Source: Micromonospora inositola
GTDB lineage: Bacteria > Actinomycetota > Actinomycetes > Mycobacteriales > Micromonosporaceae
Reading direction: 5' to 3'
Assembly (NCBI RefSeq): GCF_900090285.1
Contig: NZ_LT607754.1
Location: 4,862,001 to 4,926,000 of the forward strand
DNA length: 64,000 nucleotides
Part shown: positions 36,593 to 44,116 of the stretch, in pieces
Layout of the letters: each line of letters begins with the position of its first letter
How positions within the stretch are numbered: position 1 is the stretch's first letter
Notes under the pieces: generated by a model
What the model saw: only the letters and a program-made list of their open reading frames with translations
Told to the model about the DNA's origin: nothing
Database searches by the model: none
Position numbers and translations under genes: made by a program

Positions 36593-36620
36593 GTGGTGAC
36601 CGCCAATGGGCGGCCACCAC
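36593..36620. terminator. Stem-loop near the Rho_N-like gene end
   Basis: GTGGTGACCGCC (36593-36604) pairs with GGCGGCCACCAC (36609-36620) with one mismatch and a four-base loop. It lies 55 bases beyond the stop of the minus-strand gene at 36675. It may terminate that gene; no T-run is present. Confidence 0.45.
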
Positions 36621-36674
36621 GTTGACGGCTGCGCCAGCAAACCTGGCTGCACCGTCTCTGACGCGGTCAGGGCG

Positions 36675-36890
36675 TCAACTCTGGTTGCCGGGCACGTTCT
36701 TCCACTGCTGGGGACTGGTGCCCGGAGGCCGCGGTGCGTGTCCGCCACCGCCGCTGCGACCGGATTCGTTCCGGCCTATCGCAGCAATCATCTCCTGCTT
36801 GTTCATCCGGTCGACGTTGTCGACCCCGGCCTTGCGGGCGCGCTTGGCAACCTCGCCTGTCTTCATCTGCGTCAGGTTTTCCTGCCTCAT
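36675..36890 (-). CDS. Small Rho_N/SAP-like domain protein
   Basis: The 71-residue protein starts at ATG 36890 after GAGGAGG. Residues 9-36 (MKTGEVAKRARKAGVDNVDR then MNKQEMIAAIGR) resemble the Rho N-terminal/SAP-type helix-extended-helix fold, which binds nucleic acid. A glycine-rich linker (SGRSGGGGHAPRPPG) and a tail with QQWKNVPGNQ follow. Such short proteins are common in actinobacteria and unstudied. It is monocistronic. The longer in-frame extension to 37013 is not supported. Confidence 0.65.
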   Translation of the reverse strand: MRQENLTQMKTGEVAKRARKAGVDNVDRMNKQEMIAAIGRNESGRSGGGGHAPRPPGTSPQQWKNVPGNQS

Positions 36891-37221
36891 CGTGTCCTCC
36901 TCGACGATCTGGGCAAGCCCTCGGGCCCTGCATACCCGCATCTGGCGCCGGGACACCGATCGCCGTGCCCCGGTCGGCCCCCGGCCTGACGGGGGGGTGA
37001 AACCTACCGCCACGAAAGTCGGTTAGGTCGTGTCTCAAAGTCAGCTTCCCTACTGCATGGCCAACGGCCTTGCCCGGCTGCCCGGACACGCTCGGCCCTG
37101 AAATCATTTCGCCCGTGCTCGCCTCGTCCGGTACGGTCGCGGGATTGTTTTCACTGCTGGGAGCCCATGATGTTCGCGTGTGGCCTCCCCGGCGGTTCCC
37201 AGGCTGAGAGCAGGTTTCGTT
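36891..37221. other. Intergenic region without a supported gene
   Basis: About 330 bases separate the Rho_N-like gene from the VOC gene. A phrase near 37026 (GGTCGTGTCTCAAAGTC) resembles the outer end of actinobacterial IS5-type elements, but no partner end or transposase fragment is nearby. I see no coding pattern. Confidence 0.35.
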
Positions 37222-37602
37222 ATGGCATGTCGTGTCAGTGAGCTCGTGCTCGGTTGCCGCGACCCTGAGGTGCTGGCGCGGTTCTGGTGCGAGGTCCTGG
37301 ACTTCGTCGTGCTCGATCGCGAGGACGACGGCTCGGTGGAGATCGGGCCGCGCGAAGGGTTCGGTGGTCCGCAGCCGACGATCATCCTCAGTCGCAGGGA
37401 TGAGCCGGAGAAGGGGAAATCCCGGCTGCACATCGACGTCAACGCCACCGACCGCGATCAGGACGCCGAGCTCGAACGCCTTCTGAAGCTTGGTGCGCGC
37501 CCGGCCGACATCGGCCAGACAGGGGAGGAGCAGTGGCATGTCCTGACCGACCCCGAAGGCAATGAGTTCTGCCTGCTCAAGGCCCGCCTCGACCCACTCT
37601 GA
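37222..37602 (+). CDS. VOC family protein
   Basis: The 126-residue protein begins MACRVSELVLGCRDPEVLAR then FWCEVLDFVVLDRED, the first beta-alpha module of glyoxalase/bleomycin-resistance-fold proteins. The second module is LHIDVNATDRDQDAELERLL with WHVLTDPEGNEFCLLKA. This actinobacterial subgroup (often titled VOC or glyoxalase-like) has no assigned reaction. ATG 37222 is where homology begins. The 14 upstream codons are not conserved. It is monocistronic between two gene-poor stretches. Confidence 0.82.
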   Translation: MACRVSELVLGCRDPEVLARFWCEVLDFVVLDREDDGSVEIGPREGFGGPQPTIILSRRDEPEKGKSRLHIDVNATDRDQDAELERLLKLGARPADIGQTGEEQWHVLTDPEGNEFCLLKARLDPL

Positions 37603-38056
37603 TGCTCATCGGTCACGCCTCGGCACCAGGTACCTAGGGTCTGCCTCGAAGTCCGGTGTGACGGGCGTGTCGTGATCGTGAAGTAAAGACAAGATCGCGC
37701 AGCTGCTGGCGCGGGTCTATTTTCGACCGGAAAGGTCGGCGGGTCATTCGATGGGTTCATGATCCGCAATCTCAGCCGCCGTACCCGCTGTGGGAGAAGG
37801 CCGAGGTGACCGCGCGCTGGGGTATGCGGGACGAGGCGTCCGCACTGCTGCGGTACGGAAACCGCAAGGAAAGGCAACACGGGCCGAAGTTCGCGGCGGT
37901 GGCGGAGAAGTACCGGCTGTAGGCTGCGTTCCACATGTTCCGACGTTGCAACTAGGGCGTGTCCCGTGGATCTTCGACGCGCTGAACCTGGAGATCCTTC
38001 CACTGTGGGTCGACGGCGCGCGTGCGTCGGCCTCCGAAACAGGGGATCAATGCTTG
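37603..38056. other. Gene-poor stretch with a possible C-terminal relic
   Basis: A plus-strand frame ending at TAG 37919-37921 reads PLWEKAEVTARWGMRDEASA, then LLRYGNRKERQHGPKFAAVA and EKYRL. Codon use looks coding, but it has no start and I do not recognise it. The bases 37954-38000 (GGCGTGTCCCGTGGATCTTC...) resemble an IS end. Nothing else is supported. Confidence 0.35.
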
Positions 38057-38497
38057 ATGATCCGTCCTGCCGTTGTGGCCGACCACACCGCCGTTGAGGA
38101 TGTAGTCCACGCTGCCTACGCGCCTTGGATCGAAGTGATCGGCGCGCAGCCGCTCCCGATGGTGGCCAACTATGCCGAGCTCATCGGGGCGGGCCAGGTA
38201 TGGGTCCTCGACCCAGTCGAGGGCCTCATCGTGCTCGTCGCCGAGGACGGCGTCCTGCTCATCGAAAACGTAGCGGTCAGCCCCACAGCCCAGGGCCGCG
38301 GCCTGGGCCGTTGCCTGTTGGCCTTCGCTGAGGATCAGGCCCGTGCCCTCGGCTTTTCGACGCTGCGTCTCTACACCAATGAGAAGACGACCTCCAATAT
38401 CGCCTTCTACGAGCGCCTGGGTTATGTGGCGACCGAACGCGAAAACATCAACGGCCGCTACGCCGTTCACATGCGCAAGCACTTGCCGCCCGCCTGA
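38057..38497 (+). CDS. GNAT family N-acetyltransferase
   Basis: The 146-residue protein has the GNAT fold: MIRPAVVADHTAVEDVVHAA, the acetyl-CoA pyrophosphate loop VAVSPTAQGRGLGRCLLAFA (Q-x-x-G-x-G type), and the C-terminal LRLYTNEKTTSNIAFYERLG then YVATERENINGRYAVHMRK. Such enzymes acetylate amines of small molecules or proteins. The FYERLGY motif is typical of stand-alone drug or amino-acid acetyltransferases. ATG 38057 fits homologs; AGGGGA lies about ten bases upstream. Substrate unknown. Confidence 0.85.
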   Translation: MIRPAVVADHTAVEDVVHAAYAPWIEVIGAQPLPMVANYAELIGAGQVWVLDPVEGLIVLVAEDGVLLIENVAVSPTAQGRGLGRCLLAFAEDQARALGFSTLRLYTNEKTTSNIAFYERLGYVATERENINGRYAVHMRKHLPPA

Positions 38498-38571
38498 CCC
38501 AGGACGTCCCGGCTGGGCCTTGTGGATCACGCGGGACGTTCAGCGTCGCGGGCGGCATCGTCGCCCGTCGG

Positions 38572-38895
38572 TCAGCCGGGACTCGACGGTAGGGAGTCGG
38601 CGAGTTCCGCGATCACCTCAGCGTGACAGCGCTCCGGCACGCACCAGCAGCCGAGCCTGCGCCCGCGCAGACCGGGGAGGAGGGCGACGAGTTCCGGGCG
38701 GTCGAGCAGGTACGCGCGGTACTTTTCGACGACCTCTTCCCGGCCGCCGTCCGGGCCGGGACGGTACGGGCTGGACAGGGGAGAGGCCGGGAGATGCCAG
38801 CCGCCGCGATACATGGCGCGCCCGACGTAGACCACGTCGGCGTACGCCGGGTCGTCGCGGTGGCCCTTCAGGTTGACGACCGTGGTTGGCTGCAC
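38572..38895 (-). CDS. DUF4326 domain-containing protein
   Basis: The 107-residue protein starts at GTG 38895 with GGAGGA upstream. It reads TTVVNLKGHRDDPAYADVVY, VGRAMYRGGWHLPASPLSSP, and ends with VALLPGLRGRRLGCWCVPER then CHAEVIAEL. The C-W-C-x-P-x-x-C-H-A-x-V motif is the DUF4326 hallmark, found in phage and bacterial proteins of unknown function, possibly binding zinc through Cys/Cys/His. Longer in-frame codons upstream to 38988 are not conserved. Confidence 0.8.
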   Translation of the reverse strand: MQPTTVVNLKGHRDDPAYADVVYVGRAMYRGGWHLPASPLSSPYRPGPDGGREEVVEKYRAYLLDRPELVALLPGLRGRRLGCWCVPERCHAEVIAELADSLPSSPG

Positions 38896-38977
38896 GACCG
38901 GATCCTCCGCTGGTGGACGCGCCTGTTCAAGGGGTTCGGCAAGGCCCGGGACGCAAGTTGCCCAAGTCAGGCAGGCG

Positions 38978-39538
38978 TCACGCACCACTGACGTTCGGCC
39001 GCTGGTGGTCGGTCAGCCGGAACCCGACACCGCGCACCGCGTCGATGGTGACCCCGGTGCCGAGCTCGTTGAGCTTGCGCCGTAGCCGCTTCACCAGGGA
39101 CTGCACGTCGGCCTTGCGCTGTAGTCCCTCGTCACGCCAGACCGACCGGTGCAGCTCGGCATAGCTCCAGACCCGGACCGGCGCGGTGGTCAGGCAGGTC
39201 AGCAGGTCGTGCTCGAGTCGGGTCAGGTCGATCTCGCGGTCCCGACAGCGGGCGGTGGACCGGGCCGAGTCGATCAGCAGGGTGTCGGCTGCCGCGGGCA
39301 CGGCGGCGGGCGCCGGCGCGGACGACGTCCGGGGAAGCTGCTGGGGGGCCGCGATCAGCCTGCGCAGCTCGTCGAGGTCGGCGACCAGCAGCAGTGGCGC
39401 GATGCCGTCGAGGCGCTCCGCGATCCGGATCCGTTCGGCCGGCGACGGCGTCACCGCGATCAACAGCGGGAACAGTGCCTCGGCCGGATCGGACCCGCCC
39501 GGCACAGTGCTCTCGTCGTCCTTGGCCACCGCACCCAC
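38978..39538 (-). CDS. Winged-helix (OmpR/PhoB-type) DNA-binding protein
   Basis: The C-terminal domain is a clear OmpR-type winged helix: IDLTRLEHDLLTCLTTAPVR, YAELHRSVWRDEGLQRKADV and QSLVKRLRRKLNELGTGVTI then DAVRGVGFRL. The N-terminal part, LLIAVTPSPAERIRIAERLD and LLLVADLDELRRLIAA, lacks the phosphoacceptor aspartate of a receiver domain, so it is an orphan regulator without an adjacent kinase. The start is uncertain. The frame stays open to 39586, but that would begin inside a palindrome and promoter, so I prefer GTG 39538 (GTG 39529 is possible). Targets unknown. Confidence 0.75.
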   Translation of the reverse strand: MGAVAKDDESTVPGGSDPAEALFPLLIAVTPSPAERIRIAERLDGIAPLLLVADLDELRRLIAAPQQLPRTSSAPAPAAVPAAADTLLIDSARSTARCRDREIDLTRLEHDLLTCLTTAPVRVWSYAELHRSVWRDEGLQRKADVQSLVKRLRRKLNELGTGVTIDAVRGVGFRLTDHQRPNVSGA

Positions 39539-39580
39539 CCGGAAACGGTGGGCAATTTCTGCCCAGCTTCGTCTTGGTCG

Positions 39581-39595
39581 TGACAATAATTGTCA
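39581..39595. promoter_or_regulatory. Palindrome/promoter region of the winged-helix gene
   Basis: TGACAATAATTGTCA is a perfect 15-base palindrome in otherwise GC-rich DNA. On the minus strand it contains TTGACA (39596-39591), a consensus -35 hexamer. It lies 43 bases upstream of the GTG start. It could be the operator for autoregulation. Confidence 0.5.
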
Positions 39596-39663
39596 AGCCT
39601 GCCGTCAGCCAGCCAACCGTTAGTGACAAGTTGCTTACGTGGCGTTCTTGATCGTCCTCTCCG

Positions 39664-39861
39664 CTAGATCATAGTGTCCAGACGGGCGGCCGGCGTGACC
39701 CGCGCGGCGCCTGGGCATTGGGGGTTCGTCCGTTCCGGTGTCATCAAACGAGAGATGAGTCTCCTGCACCCTTCACCCCCGAGCAGTTGTGCGAGCTGTC
39801 TACGTTCGGCCGGCGAGGAGGCAATGCCGATGACCAGGGACGCGGTCGGGATCCCCCTCAT
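39664..39861 (-). CDS. Small protein resembling the N-terminus of the neighbouring winged-helix regulator
   Basis: A 65-codon frame starts at ATG 39861 after GGAAGGGATGG. Its first half, ASLVIGIASSPAERRQLAQL then LGGEGCRRLI, parallels LIAVTPSPAERIRIAERLDG of the regulator encoded just downstream. The DNA-binding domain is absent and the tail (MTPERTNPQCPGAARVTPAA) is unconserved. It may be a truncated paralog or a chance leftover of a duplication. A role as a competing partner of the full-length regulator is speculation. Confidence 0.45.
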   Translation of the reverse strand: MRGIPTASLVIGIASSPAERRQLAQLLGGEGCRRLISRLMTPERTNPQCPGAARVTPAARLDTMI

Positions 39862-40263
39862 CCCCCATCCCTTCCGGTTCCCCTGCCCATTTCGGGGCAG
39901 TTCCCCAGTGATGCCGATCAATCGGCGCCCTGACCCTGGTGGTGGTTCATTGCGGTTCGGTGAAAAATGGCCGCGGGTGGGTGTTGACGCATCGGTCGTC
40001 CGGTGTGGACAGAATCGAGCTGGGGCGGGTTATCTCACGGCGCCTCGCTGGACACGTGTTGTGGGGCGTTCCGCGTCTATGGCCGCGTCCTGCGTTGAGA
40101 CGGTTGATATAGTAATGCAGTTCGATGTAGTGGGCAATGTCTCGGCGTGGTGTTCGCAGGTCGCTGTGCAACGAAGAACGAATTGGCCATCGCATTTTCG
40201 TGGCAGATACCAGTCGGAGCCGGCCGGCTGCCGAATGTCCAGGTCATTCAAAGAGTGGTTGAT
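39862..40263. other. Divergent intergenic region, no gene supported
   Basis: About 400 bases between the small paralog and the lipid kinase. It includes a relatively AT-rich stretch (about 40095-40260) that probably holds the kinase promoter; TATAGT lies near 40107-40112. No convincing open frame is seen. Confidence 0.4.
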
Positions 40264-41223
40264 ATGCCGGCCGCGCCGATAGGGTCTGGTCCTGTGCGGA
40301 CAAAACAGGAGCTCGGCGCGGCCATCCGGCGGGAGCGGCGGGCGGCGCTCGTCGTCAACGCCCACTCCCGGCGGGGTCGCCGGCTCTACGAGGGCGCGCG
40401 GTCGCGGTTGACGGCGGCCGGCTTCACGCTGCTCGGCACGTACCCGGTCGACCGGCCCGACGAGCTCGAGCAGAGCCTCGCCGCCGCCGCCGAACTCGGG
40501 CCGGACCTGCTGGTCGCGGGCGGTGGCGACGGCACGATCGGCACCGCCGCGCGCCTGCTCGCCCACCGCGACATCGCGCTCGGCCTGCTGCCGCTGGGCA
40601 CCACCAACAACTTCGCCCGTACGGTGGGCATCCCGCTCGACCTGGACGCCGCGGTCGCGGTCCTCACGGACGGCAAGGTGATCGACGTCGACCTCGGGCT
40701 CGTCGGGAACATGCGGTTCACCAACCACGTCGGCGTCGGCCTCTCCGCCGACGTGATGCGCAAGGCGCCGCCGCGGCTCAAGCGGGCCGCCGGTCGGCTC
40801 GCGTACCCGATCACAGCCCTGGCGCTGCTCGCCCGGCGCCGGCCGCTGCACGCCACCGTGCGCGCCGAGGGGCGCGAGCACGAGTTCGTCAGCCACCAGC
40901 TGTACGTCGCCAACGGCGGCTTCCACGCCGGCCGGCCGATCACCGCGGACGCGAACGCCGACGACCGGCTCCTGGTCGCGTACCCGGTGGGCGGCCCGAC
41001 CCGCCGCGGGCTGCTGCGCGACACGGCCCGCAACGCGTCGACCGGGCACCGTCGTACGCTCGGCGAAGATCCGTTCCTCGCCGTTCGCCAGCTCTGGCTG
41101 GAGACCGACCCGCCGGCGCGCGTCGAGGTCGACGGCGAGCTGTACGGCGAGACCCCGATCCGGATCGGCCTGGACCCCAACGCGCTGCGGGTCATGGCTG
41201 CCGCCGACAGCCCGGACCGTTGA
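40264..41223 (+). CDS. Diacylglycerol/lipid kinase family protein
   Basis: The 319-residue protein has the catalytic DAGK domain: RRAALVVNAHSRRGRRLYEG at the start, the nucleotide-binding LLVAGGGDGTIGTAARLLAH (GGGDGT), and LGLLPLGTTNNFARTVGIPL. It then continues with the beta-sandwich domain (FTNHVGVGLSADVMRK; HQLYVANGGFHAGRP) and the C-terminal ARVEVDGELYGETPIRIGL. These enzymes phosphorylate diacylglycerol or related lipids with ATP at the membrane. ATG 40264 is used; GTG 40294 (VRTKQELGAAIRRE) is an alternative. It is monocistronic. Confidence 0.87.
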   Translation: MPAAPIGSGPVRTKQELGAAIRRERRAALVVNAHSRRGRRLYEGARSRLTAAGFTLLGTYPVDRPDELEQSLAAAAELGPDLLVAGGGDGTIGTAARLLAHRDIALGLLPLGTTNNFARTVGIPLDLDAAVAVLTDGKVIDVDLGLVGNMRFTNHVGVGLSADVMRKAPPRLKRAAGRLAYPITALALLARRRPLHATVRAEGREHEFVSHQLYVANGGFHAGRPITADANADDRLLVAYPVGGPTRRGLLRDTARNASTGHRRTLGEDPFLAVRQLWLETDPPARVEVDGELYGETPIRIGLDPNALRVMAAADSPDR

Positions 41224-41278
41224 CGTCCCCCCTGGCGGAGTGGTCCGGCCTGACCGCAGCGCTCCGGCCGGCTGTCGC

Positions 41279-41557
41279 TCAGTCCCGGCGCTCCTCGTCG
41301 GGAACGGGGATCTCCTGGTTCTGTTCGAGGGCGTCGGCCGGGTTGGCGTCACTCGACACCGACGTGGACAGGTCTTCCTGGTCACTCGGTGGCACCAGGA
41401 CGCCCTGCTCCGCCAAGTCGGCCTCGGACGCCTCCGGTACGGCGACCGACACCGTGTCCGGCGGGCCGACCACGACTTCGTCCTGCTGTTGCTCCTGGGC
41501 GTCGGCTTCGGGCGGTCGACGGAGCGGATCAGCCTGCTCGTCCCAACTGGCGGTCAT
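41279..41557 (-). CDS. Small acidic hypothetical protein
   Basis: The 92-residue protein starts at ATG 41557 after GGGAGG. It is strongly acidic and rich in Gln, Asp, Glu and Pro (DEQADPLRRPPEADAQEQQQ; VSVAVPEASEADLAEQGVLV; ENQEIPV-like tail), so it is probably intrinsically disordered. Similar short acidic proteins are common in Micromonosporaceae. I recognise no domain. It is divergent from nothing and lies 37 bases downstream of the DUF427 gene on the same strand, possibly co-transcribed with it. Confidence 0.65.
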   Translation of the reverse strand: MTASWDEQADPLRRPPEADAQEQQQDEVVVGPPDTVSVAVPEASEADLAEQGVLVPPSDQEDLSTSVSSDANPADALEQNQEIPVPDEERRD

Positions 41558-41594
41558 CGCGGCCTCCCGTGGTTGCACTGTACGTTCACGTCCT

Positions 41595-42359
41595 TCAGGA
41601 GAAGTGCGTCTTCGGTCGGGTGAGGCGCTCCCCGTCGACGATCAGATCGACCTTCTCGTTGTAGAAGGCGATCAGGCCGGCGATCGGCAGGAGCGCCCCG
41701 GTGGGGAAGGCGTAAGACCAGGCCAGGTCCGGGTGGACCGTGTCGTCGACCCGCACGGACCAGTAGCCGCTGGTGCGGCCCTTGTACGGGCAGGCGGTCG
41801 TCGTCGCCGACGGTACGAGGTGCCGGAAGTTCACGTCGGTGCGGTTCAGGTAGTAGCGCGTCGGCAGCCCGGTCTCGAAGGCCAGCACGGGCGACGTCGA
41901 ATCGGCCAGCACGGTGCCGTCGAGTTCGACCCGTACGGTGCGGGTGGACCGTAGCGCGTCCACCCGGGCGTACGGGTTGCGGGGGTGTACGAAGATCTCC
42001 TCGTCCTCCTCGAACCAGCCGTCCATGGCGGCCCAGTCGAACCGGATCGTGTCCGGCAACCCGGGCAGCGCGTCGTCTCCGTACCATCGCCCGCACGCAT
42101 CGCGGGCCGTCTCGCCCACCAGCAGCCCGTACATCCGAGCGGTGCCGCGCCGGGACGACTCAGTGCGCCCCTCCTTGATGAGGAAGTCACGGTTCACGTC
42201 GGCGATCGGGATGTAGTACTGGGGGTAGAACGGCCACTCCCACACGTACCGCGCATCGGTGGTGTCCAGCACCTGCTCGCCGGCGAGGAACGCGCGGATC
42301 CGGCGGGGCACGGGCTCGATGCGGTCGACCGGGGCGATCGCCTTCGGATAGTCGGTCAC
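41595..42359 (-). CDS. DUF427 domain-containing protein (two domains)
   Basis: The 254-residue protein contains two beta-rich DUF427 units. The first includes RIRAFLAGEQVLDTTDARYV then WEWPFYPQYYIPIADVN. The second includes VRVELDGTVLADSTSPVLAF, TGLPTRYYLNRTDVNFRHLV and CPYKGRTSGYWSVRVDDTVH (the C-P-Y-K-G motif), then AWSYAFPTGALLPIAGLIAF and YNEKVDLIVDGERL. The fold is known from structures, but no reaction is proven. GTG 42359 follows GGAGGG. It is followed by the acidic small protein and preceded by the third DUF2267 gene. Confidence 0.87.
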   Translation of the reverse strand: MTDYPKAIAPVDRIEPVPRRIRAFLAGEQVLDTTDARYVWEWPFYPQYYIPIADVNRDFLIKEGRTESSRRGTARMYGLLVGETARDACGRWYGDDALPGLPDTIRFDWAAMDGWFEEDEEIFVHPRNPYARVDALRSTRTVRVELDGTVLADSTSPVLAFETGLPTRYYLNRTDVNFRHLVPSATTTACPYKGRTSGYWSVRVDDTVHPDLAWSYAFPTGALLPIAGLIAFYNEKVDLIVDGERLTRPKTHFS

Positions 42360-42392
42360 GTCGTCCCTCCAACCGCGGCAACGGCGGTGCCG

Positions 42393-42794
42393 CTATCCGC
42401 GGGTGCGCTGCACGAAAGGCGCGGTCGGGTCGGCGACCTCGGCGAACTCCGCCGGGAGTTGGGACACGACGTCGTCGTACCCGTCGGGGGTGAGGGCCTC
42501 GCGGAGCACGTCGAACACCGCGGTCACGCCGTCCTTCGCCTGTGTCACCGGCACGTCGGCGCGTCCGCTGACCCGTTGCACGAACACGTCGAGTCCGAAT
42601 CGCTCCGCGGTCTCGCCGGAGGCGAACGCGTGCGCCCGCAGTCCCTCGGGAAGCTGGCCGGCGAGATCACGCGCCTCGCCCCCGTCGATCCGCTCGGCCA
42701 GGGTCGTCAGCGTGGCCCGCGTGATGGCGGCCGCCTGCTCCGATGACATTCCTGAGCGCTTCGCCACCAAGCCGATGAACTCGTTGTCGTCCAC
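42393..42794 (-). CDS. DUF2267 domain-containing protein (copy 3)
   Basis: The 133-residue protein starts at GTG 42794. It shows the shared pattern DDNEFIGLVAKRSGMSSEQA, then ITRATLTTLAERIDGGEARD and LAGQLPEGLRAHAFASGET, followed by FGLDVFVQRVSGRADVPVTQ and the second helical unit VTAVFDVLREALTPDGYDDV. The frame stays open far upstream into antisense DNA of the reductase gene. The GTG is chosen by homology and the GAAAGG site. It lies 33 bases upstream of the DUF427 gene, so the two may be one transcript. Role unknown. Confidence 0.87.
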   Translation of the reverse strand: MDDNEFIGLVAKRSGMSSEQAAAITRATLTTLAERIDGGEARDLAGQLPEGLRAHAFASGETAERFGLDVFVQRVSGRADVPVTQAKDGVTAVFDVLREALTPDGYDDVVSQLPAEFAEVADPTAPFVQRTRG

Positions 42795-42865
42795 CTCAGG
42801 GCCTTTCTCTCGGACGGATAGCGGCGTCTTCCCGCGCACCGCCACCCCAAACGGGACGTGCCCGT

Positions 42866-43786
42866 TCAGGAGACGGTGATCCCGAGCTTGCCGAGCGCGC
42901 CGGAGAAGTCGGTGAGCGCCCGGGGCACGTCCGCCAGGTCGTAGCGCCCGGTGATCGGTACCCGTAGCCGACCGGCCGCGGCGTCGTCGGCGATCCGGTC
43001 GAGGGTCGCCGGCTCCGGGCTGGCCATGATCGAGGTGGCGGCCGGGTGCTGGTCCGGGCCGAAGCCGATGGTGGAGGCGAGACGCCCGTCGGGGGTGAGC
43101 AGCGCCGCCAGTTGCGCGCCGTCGCCGGCCAGGTGCACCACCGCGCGCACGCCGTCCGGCGCGACCGCCCGGACCTGGCCGCTGAGGTCCCCGGTGTAGT
43201 CCACCACCTCGGTGGCGCCCAACTGTCGTACGAAGTCGGTTGCGGAACCGGGGCGGGCGGTGGCGATGACGCGGGCCCCGGCCGCCGCGGCGTACTGGAT
43301 CGCGAGCGCTCCCACGCCGCCGGTCGCGCCGGCGATCAGGACGGTGTCGCCCGGCCTGGGGGCGACGGCGTTCAGGGCGTCGACCGCCGTGGTGCCGGCC
43401 AGCCCGAGCGCGCCCGCGGTGGGCAGGTCCAGGCCGTCGGGAACCCAGGCGATCCCGTGCTGGTCGCCGACCGCCAGGAAATCGGCCCACGCGCCGTCTC
43501 CCAGGTACGGCCGCATGACCACCCCGAACACGGGGTCGCCGAGGCCGAATCGGGTGGGCCCGTCGCCGACCGCCTCGACGGTGCCGGCGAAGTCCTTGCC
43601 GAGCACGACCGGGAACCGGTATTCCATCCTTCCCTTGAGCATTCCGGCCGCCGCCTTCCTGTCGATCCCGTTGACCGAGGACGCGCGCACCCGCACCAGC
43701 ACCTCACCCGGGCGGGGGCCGGGTTGGGGCTGGTCGTCGGCGAGCGCCGGTGGCGCTCCGAGGTCGTGCAGCGTGATGGCCCGCAT
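42866..43786 (-). CDS. NADP-dependent (quinone-type) oxidoreductase, MDR superfamily
   Basis: The 306-residue protein is a zinc-free medium-chain dehydrogenase: GEVLVRVRASSVNGIDRKAA, VVLGKDFAGTVEAVGDGPTR in the GroES-like domain, then the Rossmann signature VLIAGATGGVGALAIQYAAA (A-x-x-G-x-G) followed by GARVIATARPGSATDFVRQL. The zinc-ligand cysteines are absent, as in quinone or enoyl reductases. It should reduce quinones or activated double bonds with NADPH. ATG 43786 follows AGGAAACAGG. It may lie in the same transcript as the DUF2267 and DUF427 genes. Confidence 0.87.
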   Translation of the reverse strand: MRAITLHDLGAPPALADDQPQPGPRPGEVLVRVRASSVNGIDRKAAAGMLKGRMEYRFPVVLGKDFAGTVEAVGDGPTRFGLGDPVFGVVMRPYLGDGAWADFLAVGDQHGIAWVPDGLDLPTAGALGLAGTTAVDALNAVAPRPGDTVLIAGATGGVGALAIQYAAAAGARVIATARPGSATDFVRQLGATEVVDYTGDLSGQVRAVAPDGVRAVVHLAGDGAQLAALLTPDGRLASTIGFGPDQHPAATSIMASPEPATLDRIADDAAAGRLRVPITGRYDLADVPRALTDFSGALGKLGITVS

Positions 43787-44116
43787 GCGCCTGTTTCCTC
43801 CTCAGAACGCTCTCGGATTGCCGCGGTCTTCGCCCGGTGAACGTCTCGGTCCCCGGTGCGGGGTCCGGCCTTCCCGTACCGACCGCAGTCAAACCGCTTC
43901 GCCACCGCCTCAGGGACCTTCGACGACGTGGTCGATATCCGACCCGCTCGGCCGCCGGATCGAACACAGTGGGAGCGTGAACCCGCTCCTGTCCGGCAAC
44001 GGATGCTGTCCCAAGGCCTCCGACCGCCGGCGATCCCGGCCTCCACAGCCGCTGCCCGGGCCGGCACCGCGTCGACTCCGCCGGCCCGCTGCCAGCGGAG
44101 GGCGGGTGGAGGTGGC
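43787..44116. other. Divergent intergenic region between reductase and pncB
   Basis: These 330 bases should hold the promoters of both flanking genes. A GTG at 43977 opens a 47-codon frame (VNPLLSGNGCCPKASDRRRS...) ending in ATGA overlap with pncB. Its composition looks like a chance frame, so I do not call it a gene. Confidence 0.4.

Noticed and set aside
37024..37045. Possible IS end (GGTCGTGTCTCAAAGTC)
   Set aside because: It resembles ends of actinobacterial IS5-type elements, but I see no second end, target duplication or transposase fragment nearby.
37954..38000. Possible IS end (GGCGTGTCCCGTGGATCTTC)
   Set aside because: Suggestive only; no partner end or coding remnant that I can identify.
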